64,000 nt of DNA, taken from positions 45,774 through 109,773 of the IMG/VR virus record IMGVR_UViG_3300022927_000008. One strand, written 5' to 3'. Each line of letters opens with the position of its first letter. The first letter of the stretch is position 1. The notes under the pieces were generated by a model. It saw only the letters and a list, made by a program, of their open reading frames with translations, had not been told where the DNA came from and ran no database searches. Both the position numbers and the translations under genes were made by a program. Origin of the DNA: a virus. Positions 22,079 to 31,324 of the stretch are shown piece after piece.

Positions 22079-23704
22079 TTAATACATTCCAGACATAGCT
22101 CCAACCTCATCTTGATTTTCTTGAGGTTTATTAACTACAGTACATTCTGTTAACAAAATAGTACCTGCAATTGAAGCTGCATTTTCGAGAGCACAACGCG
22201 TAACTTTGGTAGGATCAATAATACCTTTTTTAAGGAAATCATCAAACTTACCAGTTTTAATATTGTAACCTATATTAGCATTTTCAGCTGATGTAGTACT
22301 AAATTCGATGCGGGGAGCATCTTCTATACCAGCATTTATAAGGATTTGTCTAAAGGGTTTACGCAGAGCTGCATTCATAATAGCACATCCTAGTTTTTGG
22401 TCATCGTTAGTAGTTTTACACGTTACGTTTTCACTAGAACGAAGCAATGCTACTCCCCCACCAGGTACAATACCTTCTTCAATAGCCGCTTTAGTAGCTT
22501 GAAGAGCATCATCAACTCTATCTTTACGTTCACGCATTTCAGTTTCAGTGTTCCCACCTACATGGACAACAGCTACTCCACCTGTAAGTTTAGCTAAACG
22601 CTCTTGGAGTTTTTCAGTTTCAAAAGGTGAAGTAGAATTTTCAATTTGAGATTGAAGTTGGGCACACAGCCCCTCAATAGCTTCTTCGGTACCTGCACCA
22701 TCAACAAGAGTAGTTGATTCTTTAGTGACAGTAACTGTACGGCACTCACCTAACCAATTTAGGTCAAACTTATCAAGTTTCATACCTTTGTCTTTATCAA
22801 CAACAGTACCACCTGTAAGGGTAGCCATATCATTCATAAGCAAAGTACGACGATCACCAAAATCAGGGGCTTTAACACAGCATACGTTCAAAATACCTCT
22901 CATTTTATTAACAACAAGTGTAGCAAGTGCTTCACCATCAATATCTTCAGCAACAATAAGAAGTGATTTAGCTTGCTGTGATAGATTTTCAAGGAGGGGG
23001 AGCAAATCTTTTACAGTAGTAATTCTACCGTTATAAAAAAGAATAGCTGCATCCTTGAGTACACAACTCATATTGTCATTGTTAGTAACAAAATAAGGTG
23101 ATTTATAGCCCCTATCAAATTGTAGGCCCTCTACTGTTTCAAGGTAGGTTTCACCTGTACGTGACTCTTCAATAGTTACTACACCATCACGTCCAACTTT
23201 TTCCATAGCAGTAGCAATCAACTCACCTACCTCTTCATCATTATTAGCTGAGATAGTAGCTACCTGGCGGAGTTGCTTTTCGCTAGAAATATCTTGAGAT
23301 ATCTCCCTAAGATAATCTACATGGGCTTTAACACATACATCAATACCACGTTTAATCTCTACAATGTTATGTCCCTTATCACTGTAGCGCATACCTGCAT
23401 TTACAATTTCACGGGCCAGCAAAGTAGAAGTGGTAGTACCATCACCTGCTTGTTCAGCAGTTTTAATAGCAGCCTGCTTAACCATTTGAGCACCCGTATT
23501 TTCAACAGTATCCTCAAGTTCAATAGCTTTAGCTACAGTTACTCCATCCTTAGTACTTTGGGGAACACCTTGTTCATTTTGGATAACAACATTACGACCA
23601 TTTGGCCCCAAAGTAGTTACGACTGCATCTGCGAGTTGATTAACCCCACTAATTAATTTTTTACGGGAGTCGTCTCCGTAGTTTACGATAGTTGTTTTAT
23701 TCAT
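22079..23704 (-). CDS. groEL: GroEL-like chaperonin
   Basis: 541 residues, full length for a chaperonin. [20 protein letters not shown]-site [29 protein letters not shown] and [13 protein letters not shown] are all recognisable. The C-terminus ends EVGAMSGMY without the usual GGM repeats. It starts with an ATGA overlap on GroES, so the pair is co-translated. It would form a folding cage for phage (for example capsid) proteins, independent of the host chaperonin. Confidence 0.95.
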   Translation of the reverse strand: MNKTTIVNYGDDSRKKLISGVNQLADAVVTTLGPNGRNVVIQNEQGVPQSTKDGVTVAKAIELEDTVENTGAQMVKQAAIKTAEQAGDGTTTSTLLAREIVNAGMRYSDKGHNIVEIKRGIDVCVKAHVDYLREISQDISSEKQLRQVATISANNDEEVGELIATAMEKVGRDGVVTIEESRTGETYLETVEGLQFDRGYKSPYFVTNNDNMSCVLKDAAILFYNGRITTVKDLLPLLENLSQQAKSLLIVAEDIDGEALATLVVNKMRGILNVCCVKAPDFGDRRTLLMNDMATLTGGTVVDKDKGMKLDKFDLNWLGECRTVTVTKESTTLVDGAGTEEAIEGLCAQLQSQIENSTSPFETEKLQERLAKLTGGVAVVHVGGNTETEMRERKDRVDDALQATKAAIEEGIVPGGGVALLRSSENVTCKTTNDDQKLGCAIMNAALRKPFRQILINAGIEDAPRIEFSTTSAENANIGYNIKTGKFDDFLKKGIIDPTKVTRCALENAASIAGTILLTECTVVNKPQENQDEVGAMSGMY

Positions 23705-23988
23705 TTTTCAATAATTCCTAAAATTTTATTTTCTTCAATCATGTAGTATTCCTGCCCTTCATAGTCTACTTTAGTAGGACCCATTTGGGGAAGAAGTGCA
23801 ATATCCCCTACTTTTATAGTAGTCTCAATAAAGTGTCCCATACCTGAATAGTAACCAGGACCAACAGATACTACTTCACCTTTAAGGTTTTTTTCTTTGC
23901 CCATATCAGGAACAATAATGCTCCCATGGACACTTTCTTCTTCTTCGATCGGTTTTATAATAACCGCGTTAAATAATGCTTTTACCAT
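23701..23988 (-). CDS. groES: GroES-like co-chaperonin
   Basis: 95 residues, the usual co-chaperonin length. FNAVIIKPIEEEESVHGSII is the N-terminal strand plus mobile loop, and GEVVSVGPGYYSGMG ... DIALLPQMGPTKVDYEGQEY is the core. It caps GroEL. It is the functional counterpart of T4 gp31, but as a genuine GroES homologue. Directly upstream of GroEL (4-nt overlap). Confidence 0.93.
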   Translation of the reverse strand: MVKALFNAVIIKPIEEEESVHGSIIVPDMGKEKNLKGEVVSVGPGYYSGMGHFIETTIKVGDIALLPQMGPTKVDYEGQEYYMIEENKILGIIEK

Positions 23989-24242
23989 TACAAAAAGTGT
24001 TGTTTAAATTCGTTTTTAATATTTCTAAGTTCAATAATATAATCCTTAATACTAGTATAAGAACTTTGTTTCATTTTATTTTCAACAACCTTATTAAGTG
24101 CTGCTTCGAGGCTACTACAATGTCCTATACAGGAATCATAAGGTGTACCACTATCTGGCATGATTGTTTTGTAAACAGAATAGTTGTAATCATCAACTTG
24201 GATGAAATACTCACCGAGGAGTGGGTCTTTAATAAAATTCAT
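23988..24242 (-). CDS. hypothetical protein
   Basis: 84 residues: LLGEYFIQVDDYNYSVYKTI, a Cys pair (DSCIGHC) and a helical C-terminus KDYIIELRNIKNEFKQHFL. It is the first gene of the GroES-GroEL unit, downstream of a promoter-like box (24267-24283, 25 nt from the ATG), and ends in a 1-nt overlap with GroES. The function is unknown. Confidence 0.6.
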   Translation of the reverse strand: MNFIKDPLLGEYFIQVDDYNYSVYKTIMPDSGTPYDSCIGHCSSLEAALNKVVENKMKQSSYTSIKDYIIELRNIKNEFKQHFL

Positions 24243-24266
24243 AACTTTGTTTTTTCTAATACGCGG

Positions 24267-24283
24267 GAATATACGAAAGGATC
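24267..24283 (-). promoter_or_regulatory. promoter-like box before the chaperonin unit
   Basis: Minus strand GATCCTTTCGTATATTC, 25 nt upstream of the ATG at 24242. It shares the core and spacing with the boxes at 5582, 5956 and 6368, suggesting coordinated expression of the chaperonin genes. Confidence 0.5.
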
Positions 24284-24308
24284 TTCAGGACACCAACCCT
24301 AAAGTAAA

Positions 24309-24749
24309 TTACTTAATAGTAATTGATTTTGGTTTTGATTCAAGTGCAAACGGGATACTAATTACAAGCAAACCATTTACCATTTCAGCATTAGCTTTAG
24401 CTAGATTAAACCTACGGGAGATTTTCCAACCTAAATTGAAGTTACTTTTTTTAATACCTGAGTGGTAGTAGCGGGTTCCATTTTCTTCAGTTTGGGTTGA
24501 TGGGGTGGGTTTTCCTTTGTCATAGGAAAGTCTAAGAACATCCCCTTCAATGTTAATGTTTACATCTTTTTTATCAATACCCGTACAAGCTACTTCGAGT
24601 GTAAGGCCATTTTGATCTTCAAATACATCAATAGGATGTGTTACTGTGGGTCGACTAGGCTTATCAAATGTACCTTGTGAGTCGAAAAAATTTCTAACTA
24701 GTACATCAAGTGGACTAGTATAATTTTCATTAAATAATACGTGTGTCAT
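24309..24749 (-). CDS. Hsp20/alpha-crystallin small heat-shock protein
   Basis: 146 residues with an alpha-crystallin domain: VTHPIDVFEDQNGLTLEVAC, DKKDVNINIEGDVLRLSYDK, and the core RRFNLAKANAEMVNGLLVI with a closing SIPFALESKPKSITIK. These ATP-independent chaperones hold aggregation-prone proteins. sHSPs are also known in marine T4-like cyanophages. It lies just upstream of the GroES/GroEL group, giving a complete folding set. Confidence 0.9.
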   Translation of the reverse strand: MTHVLFNENYTSPLDVLVRNFFDSQGTFDKPSRPTVTHPIDVFEDQNGLTLEVACTGIDKKDVNINIEGDVLRLSYDKGKPTPSTQTEENGTRYYHSGIKKSNFNLGWKISRRFNLAKANAEMVNGLLVISIPFALESKPKSITIK

Positions 24750-24855
24750 TTTGTTTTGTTTTGTGTCCCCTAAGGTGACGGTTAATAATTATAATAACTA
24801 GGTTGGTGCCCTAAAGTCACCAATAAATATACATAATTTTTAAGAAATTACCAAA

Positions 24856-25191
24856 TTATTTGATAATTCCTGCGCGACGCTGCCATTGGCGCTTTGTCCA
24901 TTCATTTAGATTTTTTTCTTCTTTAAATCTATTATAATCCCTAATAAAATAAGCTTCTGCTTCTTGATCACTAGATTTAACAGGATTAGGTTCAGTTGAA
25001 TCCCACCCTTTATAAAACCCATTATACTCTGATCTTTCAGGGTATGTTTGTGGGGCTTCATTATATAAGAAAGCATCTATGTCTTTATCTTCATTAGGAA
25101 ACTTTCTTTTAAGAAAACCTTCTATGGGACCTATTTTCCAAGTAGGGGTTCCAAATGCCATTTCCCCATACGTTGTTTCTTTTTTTTCCAT
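24856..25191 (-). CDS. hypothetical protein
   Basis: 111 residues: YGEMAFGTPTWKIGPIEGFL, AFLYNEAPQTYPERSEY, and a basic end LNEWTKRQWQRRAGIIK. No family recognised. It is located just downstream of the sliding clamp, so a replication or virion role is possible. An AT-rich TAATATTTATTGAC element abuts the start. Confidence 0.6.
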   Translation of the reverse strand: MEKKETTYGEMAFGTPTWKIGPIEGFLKRKFPNEDKDIDAFLYNEAPQTYPERSEYNGFYKGWDSTEPNPVKSSDQEAEAYFIRDYNRFKEEKNLNEWTKRQWQRRAGIIK

Positions 25192-25202
25192 GTCAATAAA
25201 TA

Positions 25203-25955
25203 TTAATAATCTGCTTTTCGTACGACAAAGTACATAGAGTCTATATTCTCATCTTCGGATCTAAAGATAAGGCGAAGAAGGCCATCATCCACAAAACTCA
25301 TTTGACATTCATCTGACGTTTTGTTAGCGTTAAATATTTCTCTAAGCATTTCACTACTAAAGGGAATCTTATTATCTTCTCTAACATTATCTTCAAATTT
25401 AGCTGCAACATGAAATTCTACTTTATTTGAGAAATCCATACGTTCACCAAATGTAAATTGAAGTACTGAGTTACCGATAATATCTTGTGTGGGGTTTACT
25501 GTAACAAGCTCGTTTCCTTGAATAGCTCCTGCTGCTCTAATAAACGTTTGGAAGTCTTCATTATCAAAATTAGCTCTAGCTTGCCATTGAACATCTTCAT
25601 TTACCTCACCTACTTTAGGTATCATAAGTGGATCAGCAAGTGAGTAGTTAATAGTAGATTTGGCGTCTTGGATATTAAGTTTAGTAAGTATTGCTTTGGT
25701 TTTTTCAGCATCAAGTACCAAATCACCTGATAGTACATTCAATAGCCTATTAAGTTGAGTTGTGTTAAAGATAGCTAATGTGCCCTCAGTTGTGATAGGA
25801 AATTCCCAAGCAATTACCCTACCAATCATATCCTTAGTAGGAGCCATAAAGTCGATAGTTAAAGTACCTCCTTCAATTTCCCATTTAACGGATTCTACTT
25901 TACCTCCAAGATAATACTTAGAGATAACTGATTGTAATCTATTTTTTGATATCAT
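25203..25955 (-). CDS. sliding clamp (gp45-like)
   Basis: 250 residues, close to T4 gp45 length. The alternating beta/helix layout VESVKWEIEGGTLTIDFMA, AIFNTTQLNRLLNVLSGDLV and FQTFIRAAGAIQGNELVTV, with a C-terminal MYFVVRKADY, matches the T4-type clamp, which trimerises around DNA and tethers the polymerase. It starts with a TAATG overlap on the polymerase C-terminal gene, a core operon of the T4-like replisome. Confidence 0.85.
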   Translation of the reverse strand: MISKNRLQSVISKYYLGGKVESVKWEIEGGTLTIDFMAPTKDMIGRVIAWEFPITTEGTLAIFNTTQLNRLLNVLSGDLVLDAEKTKAILTKLNIQDAKSTINYSLADPLMIPKVGEVNEDVQWQARANFDNEDFQTFIRAAGAIQGNELVTVNPTQDIIGNSVLQFTFGERMDFSNKVEFHVAAKFEDNVREDNKIPFSSEMLREIFNANKTSDECQMSFVDDGLLRLIFRSEDENIDSMYFVVRKADY

Positions 25956-26881
25956 TAGAAACTAAAAAATTTATTTATGTTTGGATTTAAATTTAATGTC
26001 CAGCCTAGGTCATTATAAAACCCTTCCAACTTAGATTGTAGTATAGTTTCAAATGATTTTTTCCTATCAGCATAGTCCTCAAGAAATATACGAAACTTAT
26101 CTGGCATGTCAAAGGTTAAGAAGCCTATTTGTTCAATTTTGTAGGGATTATCTTTTAAATAGACCCATTTGATTTTATCTCCCTGTACTATTCGGCTATG
26201 GTTTTTAATACCCCAAAAGTTAAGCAAATCATTATACTTTACTGCTGCCTTAACATTAACAGGGGCACCTTTTTTAAGTTCAGTCATTACCTCACCTGCT
26301 CTAGGTTTACGAACTACATACTCATTTAGTGTTTTTACAGAGGTAGGATTGCCAAGTTTAGCTATATCTAAATCTTTAGACATAACATGATTCCTAAAAT
26401 CTAAAATTAACTTATCAATATGTTTTTGATCTGCTCCTTTTAGAATTTGCTCTAAGATATCATTAAAGAAATCTCCAAATATAGGAGGAAAGTTAGCTTT
26501 TTTAAACTCAAGTCCTTTAACATCTAGTGATTCTTTAGCTATACCCTCTTGTTTAGTTATCCACTGAGCATATCTACGAGTTGCTCTAAAATAAGCAGAA
26601 CGGATAACGCACTCTGTTTTCATTTCAAGTCGATGTGTACCGACATTGAAGCAGTCCCTAGCCAACTCATCATAATGAGAAGTAATGATGTCCTGATACT
26701 TAAGTGCGATTTGTTCAAGTAGGTTGTCTTTTTCTTCATCAGTTTTACTTTCAAAATCTGGGTAGAGATGTAGTAAGAGGGGTTCAGCGTTAAAGTAATT
26801 TGAGTCTGTGTCTACATAAGCACAGAAATTTTTATCTCCTTCGTCACATATCCACCAAGGTGTTTCTTCTAAGTGTATCAT
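25955..26881 (-). CDS. DNA polymerase B, C-terminal part (motif C, thumb)
   Basis: 308 residues. Motif C FCAYVDTDSNYF (two catalytic aspartates, about residues 19-30) opens the protein, followed by the palm end and thumb regions with KRATRRYAQW-like basic patches and a C-terminal tail ending NLNPNINKFFSF, presumably the clamp-binding end. It overlaps the exo/palm gene by 4 nt (ATGA). Together 561+308 residues equal a normal T4-type gp43, so this is a split polymerase expressed as two chains. Confidence 0.88.
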   Translation of the reverse strand: MIHLEETPWWICDEGDKNFCAYVDTDSNYFNAEPLLLHLYPDFESKTDEEKDNLLEQIALKYQDIITSHYDELARDCFNVGTHRLEMKTECVIRSAYFRATRRYAQWITKQEGIAKESLDVKGLEFKKANFPPIFGDFFNDILEQILKGADQKHIDKLILDFRNHVMSKDLDIAKLGNPTSVKTLNEYVVRKPRAGEVMTELKKGAPVNVKAAVKYNDLLNFWGIKNHSRIVQGDKIKWVYLKDNPYKIEQIGFLTFDMPDKFRIFLEDYADRKKSFETILQSKLEGFYNDLGWTLNLNPNINKFFSF

Positions 26882-28563
26882 AGTTTTACTTCTCCTCTAA
26901 TTACTTTATTCATATGTCTATTAGCACACAAAGCACTTTCTTGAATAATACGCTGACCAGATAGAGTGATTGCCTCACTAAGGATTACGTTACCGTATCT
27001 AAAACTACCAAGAGCAGTTGCACCATACAAGCTATTTAACAAAATTTTCATTGTGTGTTGACGTTGATGCCAAAACGCACCCTTTTCTTTATCACCAGCT
27101 TTATATGCTTTTTTCATATAACCTTTATATTCCACTCGCTCATCAAACCATTTAGCAAGTATAGTTGACAAAACAGAAGGCTTATCAGTTCTAAACATTA
27201 CACCATTAGCTGAGATGGCTAAGTTATTATTTTCTATAGTTTCAATAATTTTTTTACAGGGAATATAAGTTTGTTTACGTTGTAGGTTTTCAACACACAA
27301 TTCTTTATTAGGGTCCATTGCTTTAAGATCATTTAACCCTAAACGATTATTTCGATCATCAAACAAATCCATTACTCTACCAACATATGTTTCTTTACCA
27401 ATGTTAAGAGACATAATAATTGAAGGATACAGTGAAGTTAGATCCTCATCAAACATGTACTTATACAAACCTGCAGCAGGACAAAATAGATAACCACCTG
27501 CATAACCCTTTTTATGAATTGGATTTTTATCTCTAGAAGGTGGGACAATATTTTGTCCTAACAAATAAGCTGAAATTGCTCCGTCTTGGGTTTTAGTGTT
27601 TGCATAAACCTCTCCATAATTGTGTTTTCCTTTATGTGATAGGTTTTTTACAAGGCCAATATATTCAAATTTTTCATCTAGTGCCTTAAGTATTTCTACA
27701 TCTCGAAAGTTGTATTGAATAAACTTTTGGATATCATCTTCGAATAAACGATCTAGATTACCATCATATTCAACTTTACCTAAATTAACATATTTTTCTC
27801 CAATAGCATCTAGTCTCATTGAGGGTTCATCTCGGAAACTAAACTTTTTATGTAGTTTCATATAGTCTAGTGATTCAACTCCTGCAATATTGAGCCATCC
27901 GTTGCGGTTCCAAGCACTTTCGTCTTTTACAACATCTATAGGAGATAAGGCATTAGCAAAATCTTCACCTAGCACTCTACTAATCCTAAAATAAAGATAA
28001 GGAATATCAAAGTAATCACTATTCCATCCTACAAGGATGTCTGGGTTTATTTCTCTAAATTTTTCTATAAACTTACTAAGTAGTTCTTCTTCACTAGCAC
28101 AAGGGATAATTTCTTTGTGTCCCTTAGTATGTTTAATTTGATTCTTTTTATCTAAAATAAGAATTACCCATTCATCAGGTGTTTTATCATACCAAGCAAT
28201 TGAAGTTACAGGTTTAGGAGCTTCTTTAATATACTCTTCTGTAAGTGCTCCACCCATTTCAATCTCAATATCAAAAAATACTTCACGGTGTCCCTTAGAC
28301 ACTTCATCATTAGTTCCATATTTTTCAATAAGGAACTTTTGGTAAGCAGGCATGTCATGGAAGTGGAGGCCAGGGGTATCTTTGTCCCATTTATAGGTTT
28401 TCTTTAACCATTCCCCCTTCAAACCCTGGTATTGAGCTTCATTTTCAGAGCACTCAACATAAGCAGGATTGCTCCAAGGAATTATATTATAATTATCTTC
28501 TTCCCATAGATGTATCTTATACCGGTTTTTACCAGCATATTCAGCATAACATTTTTTGTACAT
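26878..28563 (-). CDS. DNA polymerase B, N-terminal part (exonuclease and palm)
   Basis: 561 residues. The 3'-5' exonuclease sites are EVFFDIEIEMG (Exo I), DILVGWNSDYFDIPYL (Exo II) and FIQYNFRDVEILK (Exo III). Palm motif A is EDLTSLYPSIIMSLNIG and motif B KILLNSLYGATALGSF. Motif C is absent here and is encoded in the overlapping gene downstream. The ORF ends about 45 residues after motif B. The split lies between motifs B and C; split gp43A/B genes are known in some T4-like phages. Confidence 0.9.
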   Translation of the reverse strand: MYKKCYAEYAGKNRYKIHLWEEDNYNIIPWSNPAYVECSENEAQYQGLKGEWLKKTYKWDKDTPGLHFHDMPAYQKFLIEKYGTNDEVSKGHREVFFDIEIEMGGALTEEYIKEAPKPVTSIAWYDKTPDEWVILILDKKNQIKHTKGHKEIIPCASEEELLSKFIEKFREINPDILVGWNSDYFDIPYLYFRISRVLGEDFANALSPIDVVKDESAWNRNGWLNIAGVESLDYMKLHKKFSFRDEPSMRLDAIGEKYVNLGKVEYDGNLDRLFEDDIQKFIQYNFRDVEILKALDEKFEYIGLVKNLSHKGKHNYGEVYANTKTQDGAISAYLLGQNIVPPSRDKNPIHKKGYAGGYLFCPAAGLYKYMFDEDLTSLYPSIIMSLNIGKETYVGRVMDLFDDRNNRLGLNDLKAMDPNKELCVENLQRKQTYIPCKKIIETIENNNLAISANGVMFRTDKPSVLSTILAKWFDERVEYKGYMKKAYKAGDKEKGAFWHQRQHTMKILLNSLYGATALGSFRYGNVILSEAITLSGQRIIQESALCANRHMNKVIRGEVKL

Positions 28564-28583
28564 AACTTAATTATAATCTATTG

Positions 28584-29621
28584 TTAACTCTGAGGATTTA
28601 GGGGGAATCTTCGTTTTTTTTTTGGGAGGGGTTGGGGTTTTGATGGAGGTGGAGTTTGAATTGTTGGTGGATTTGTTTGTGGGGAAGAAAATAGGGGTTT
28701 TTCTTTTTTAGTTTCCCCATATACTTCTAAGGGTTTTTCTTCTTTTACAACTTCTTCTTTATGTCTTTCAAAAGCTTGTTTTAAAGCTTCATTAGGTTCA
28801 TTTTCATCTTTATTTCTTAACTGTGCAAAAGCAAAGTTTGCAGCTACTACTAAAGATATGGCCAAAGGATCAAATACAAAAATTATTATTAAAAGAAGAT
28901 AATTTATTATTTTATCCATACCTAAGCCAGTTAAACCTGATAAGTATTTAAGGGGGCCTAGTTCACTAGCAACATCACTTCCAGTTTGGATGTTTACTAT
29001 TTCGGTTTCGTACTCAAATAATTGTTGATTTAAATCGTCTACTCTAGTATTAATTTGAATTTGACGTTCAATTGCCTGGTCGAGTTGTTTTTCTAGAGCT
29101 TTACGAGTTGAACTAGAAGTAGTTGTTATTATTTCACCCGTTTCAGGGTCTTTATACTGTATTATATTGTTAGATAAACCATCTCGCAATGAAGCCACAG
29201 CAGTATTAATAGAAGATTTTTCTTCATTATATACCGCTAATTGTTCTTTAACATTGTCCCTTTTAGTTTCTACAAGAGCAACTTGAGCATCAATGTTACC
29301 TGCTAAAGCAGCAGTTTCTTGATATGCTGAAGATAAAAAACCATAGATGCCTGCTGAGGTAATTAAAATAAGGACAAAACAAGCTATGCCTAGGTAAGTT
29401 CTAAGTCCTTTATTAATTGTGTCCCAATACTGATAGAGTAAGGAAGCAATTACTAGTTTAGCTACTTCTAAAGAACCTGCCATTATAAGCACTTCAGTTG
29501 AAGCACCAGCAAACAATTTACTTAATCCTGTAACTGAGTAAAATGCTGCTGATGCTGAAACTGATAGAGCGCTTAATGCTATAATGAAAGGAAATATTCT
29601 TTCTTGTAGCTTTTTAAGCAT
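28584..29621 (-). CDS. multi-pass membrane protein with coiled coil and proline-rich tail
   Basis: 345 residues. Hydrophobic segments lie near 10-28, 37-62, 75-95 and 233-263 (IINYLLLIIIFVFDPLAISL). A long coiled coil runs about 100-215 (VETKRDNVKEQLAVYNEEKS ... DDLNQQLFEYETEIVNIQ). The tail is Lys/Glu- then Pro-rich (TNPPTIQTPPPSKPQPLP). It is probably an inner-membrane protein with its coiled coil outside or between membranes. It may modify the host envelope or anchor replication; the function is unknown. Confidence 0.65.
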   Translation of the reverse strand: MLKKLQERIFPFIIALSALSVSASAAFYSVTGLSKLFAGASTEVLIMAGSLEVAKLVIASLLYQYWDTINKGLRTYLGIACFVLILITSAGIYGFLSSAYQETAALAGNIDAQVALVETKRDNVKEQLAVYNEEKSSINTAVASLRDGLSNNIIQYKDPETGEIITTTSSSTRKALEKQLDQAIERQIQINTRVDDLNQQLFEYETEIVNIQTGSDVASELGPLKYLSGLTGLGMDKIINYLLLIIIFVFDPLAISLVVAANFAFAQLRNKDENEPNEALKQAFERHKEEVVKEEKPLEVYGETKKEKPLFSSPQTNPPTIQTPPPSKPQPLPKKKRRFPLNPQS

Positions 29622-29872
29622 TAGTTTTGATTATACATATCGAGGTAGGCTTGCTTTGAATGTACCCCCATTTTTCTAGTTACTTCATTACCCATACCAT
29701 CAATTAAAACTACAGCAGGGATACTTCTTATCCCATAGTGGCTTGATATTTCAGGACTATTGTCTATGTTTATTTTTTGAACGTTTGCTTCTTGGGCAAC
29801 TTCTTCCATTACAGGACCTAATACTTTACAAGGAGTGCACCAAGGGGCACTAAAATAAATTAATTTTTTCAT
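29621..29872 (-). CDS. thioredoxin-like protein
   Basis: 83 residues with the active site APWCTPCKVLGPVMEE and cis-Pro region IRSIPAVVLIDG, a short thioredoxin. It would reduce disulfides, for example in ribonucleotide reductase (NrdA/B at 44-47 kb), a role shown for T4 thioredoxin. It is tightly packed between the coiled-coil membrane gene and a small membrane gene. Confidence 0.87.
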   Translation of the reverse strand: MKKLIYFSAPWCTPCKVLGPVMEEVAQEANVQKINIDNSPEISSHYGIRSIPAVVLIDGMGNEVTRKMGVHSKQAYLDMYNQN

Positions 29873-30120
29873 ACTAATTCTTCAATTATACCTACTACTT
29901 CACTTATTATAAGTAAAATAACAGCTGTTAACATATTAAAAGGAATAAAACCATACCCCAATATACGTATCCCTGATTTTATAAATGAGAGAACACGATG
30001 CCATTTTTGGTCTGGCATTTTGTCTATGTTTTTGGCTTTAGGGGTAGTTGTGAGAATTTTTTTATATCTAGTATGGGAGTAAGTATTTCCCTTTAGGGCT
30101 TCATTTAATCCATCACTCAT
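29869..30120 (-). CDS. small membrane protein
   Basis: 83 residues, basic N-terminus then a hydrophobic C-terminal helix (IPFNMLTAVILLIISEVVGI). Predicted single-pass, with a cytosolic basic domain. It overlaps the MazG-like gene and the thioredoxin start by 4 nt each. The function is unknown. Confidence 0.6.
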   Translation of the reverse strand: MSDGLNEALKGNTYSHTRYKKILTTTPKAKNIDKMPDQKWHRVLSFIKSGIRILGYGFIPFNMLTAVILLIISEVVGIIEELV

Positions 30121-30623
30121 TTTAATTCATCTTTAGTAAAAAATTGTTTAAGATCGGGTCTAAAGTAATTTATATTTTTCATTACTTTACGATCACGCGA
30201 GCGGTAAACAATATACTTATCGCCAACCTTTTCATAATGGCAGGGTTCACCTTGCTCTTCGGATCTCTTTTCAACTGTTGCTCGTGCCTCATCTTCACTC
30301 GAGCAAGCTTTTGATAGGTTAGAGGCTTGAACTTCTTGATAGGCGGGCCAAATTTTATCCTTAAGGCCATGTAACATAACTCCATTCCCCAATGAGACGT
30401 AAGCAATGTCGCACAAAGCGTCCAAAACTTCAACGATGTCACCTCGTTGACATGCCTCTCTATATTCCTCAAGTTCCTCCAGTACGAAGTTGTAAACGAA
30501 CTCCCACTCTTTTGTTTCGGGTATAGTAGGTTCATAATTGTTTGGTTTATTCATTAATTGATTAAACTCTTCCACTTCATCAACAAAAGGGACTTTGGTA
30601 AATAACTCTAATTGTTCACTCAT
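30117..30623 (-). CDS. MazG-like nucleotide pyrophosphohydrolase
   Basis: 168 residues. FVYNFVLEELEEYREACQRG ... IVEVLDALCDIAYVSLGNG gives the EExxE ... ExxD magnesium-binding pattern of all-alpha NTP pyrophosphatases. The C-terminal extension (YIVYRSRDRKVMKNINYFRP) is typical of phage forms. It may clear dNTP/ppGpp-like nucleotides during infection. It lies directly downstream of FolE. Confidence 0.78.
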   Translation of the reverse strand: MSEQLELFTKVPFVDEVEEFNQLMNKPNNYEPTIPETKEWEFVYNFVLEELEEYREACQRGDIVEVLDALCDIAYVSLGNGVMLHGLKDKIWPAYQEVQASNLSKACSSEDEARATVEKRSEEQGEPCHYEKVGDKYIVYRSRDRKVMKNINYFRPDLKQFFTKDELK

Positions 30624-30628
30624 AACTA

Positions 30629-31324
30629 TTATATTTGATGCCCTCCGTTATTGATTTTTAAACTATCAAAAAACTCTTTACGGGCTTGATTACTATCATC
30701 TCTAAATACTCCACTTGCTTTAGTGGTAACCATCGCTGCACCTGAGTGCTTAATTCCTCTGCAACTTACACAGTTGTGGGTTGCAACTACAGTAACAATA
30801 ACCCCTAAATTACCTTCACATACTTTTTCTACACCTTGGTGAATAGCAGATGTAAGCTGTTCTTGGATTGCTCCTCTACGACCAAAGTGTTCTACAATCC
30901 GGTTTAATTTAGACAAACCAATTACTCTTCCTTCTGCACCTGCAACGTAACCAATATGAACAACTCCATGAATAGTTTGGTGATGATGGGAACACATACT
31001 AGTAAGGGGAATATTACGTTCAATGACGATACCGTCATAACCATCACTAGGAAAAGACGTAATATCAGTGAATCCATCATACCTACCCGCCCATAAATCA
31101 TTTACATATGCCTTTGCTACTCGTTTTGGGGTTTCCATTGAATTGGGATCATTTCTCCAATCACATTTTAAAGCATCTAGAAACCTACTATAGGCATCTG
31201 CTGCTTCATTAATCATAACTTCTTTTTCATGGGGGGTAAGTGGACGATCCATTGCAGCCCCATTTGCATAACCTGTAGGTACACACTCAATATCGTTGTG
31301 TAACTTTCTTCGTTTGTTTTCCAT
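30629..31324 (-). CDS. folE: GTP cyclohydrolase I (FolE)
   Basis: 231 residues. Zinc and active-site motifs are LTSMCSHHHQTIHGVVHIGY (Cys111, His113) and ATHNCVSCRGIKHSGAAMVT (Cys185/188). VIGLSKLNRIVEHFGRR is also characteristic. It converts GTP to dihydroneopterin triphosphate, the first step towards 7-deazaguanines (QueD/E/C follow at 38.8-41.5 kb). It overlaps the hypoxanthine phosphoribosyltransferase stop by 1 nt, so GMP salvage and deazaguanine synthesis genes are coupled. Confidence 0.93.
   Translation of the reverse strand: MENKRRKLHNDIECVPTGYANGAAMDRPLTPHEKEVMINEAADAYSRFLDALKCDWRNDPNSMETPKRVAKAYVNDLWAGRYDGFTDITSFPSDGYDGIVIERNIPLTSMCSHHHQTIHGVVHIGYVAGAEGRVIGLSKLNRIVEHFGRRGAIQEQLTSAIHQGVEKVCEGNLGVIVTVVATHNCVSCRGIKHSGAAMVTTKASGVFRDDSNQARKEFFDSLKINNGGHQI

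Noticed and set aside
22308-23656. Several 60-130 aa plus-strand ORFs within GroEL
   Set aside because: Antisense shadows with Ser-rich, unstructured translations; GroEL is intact.
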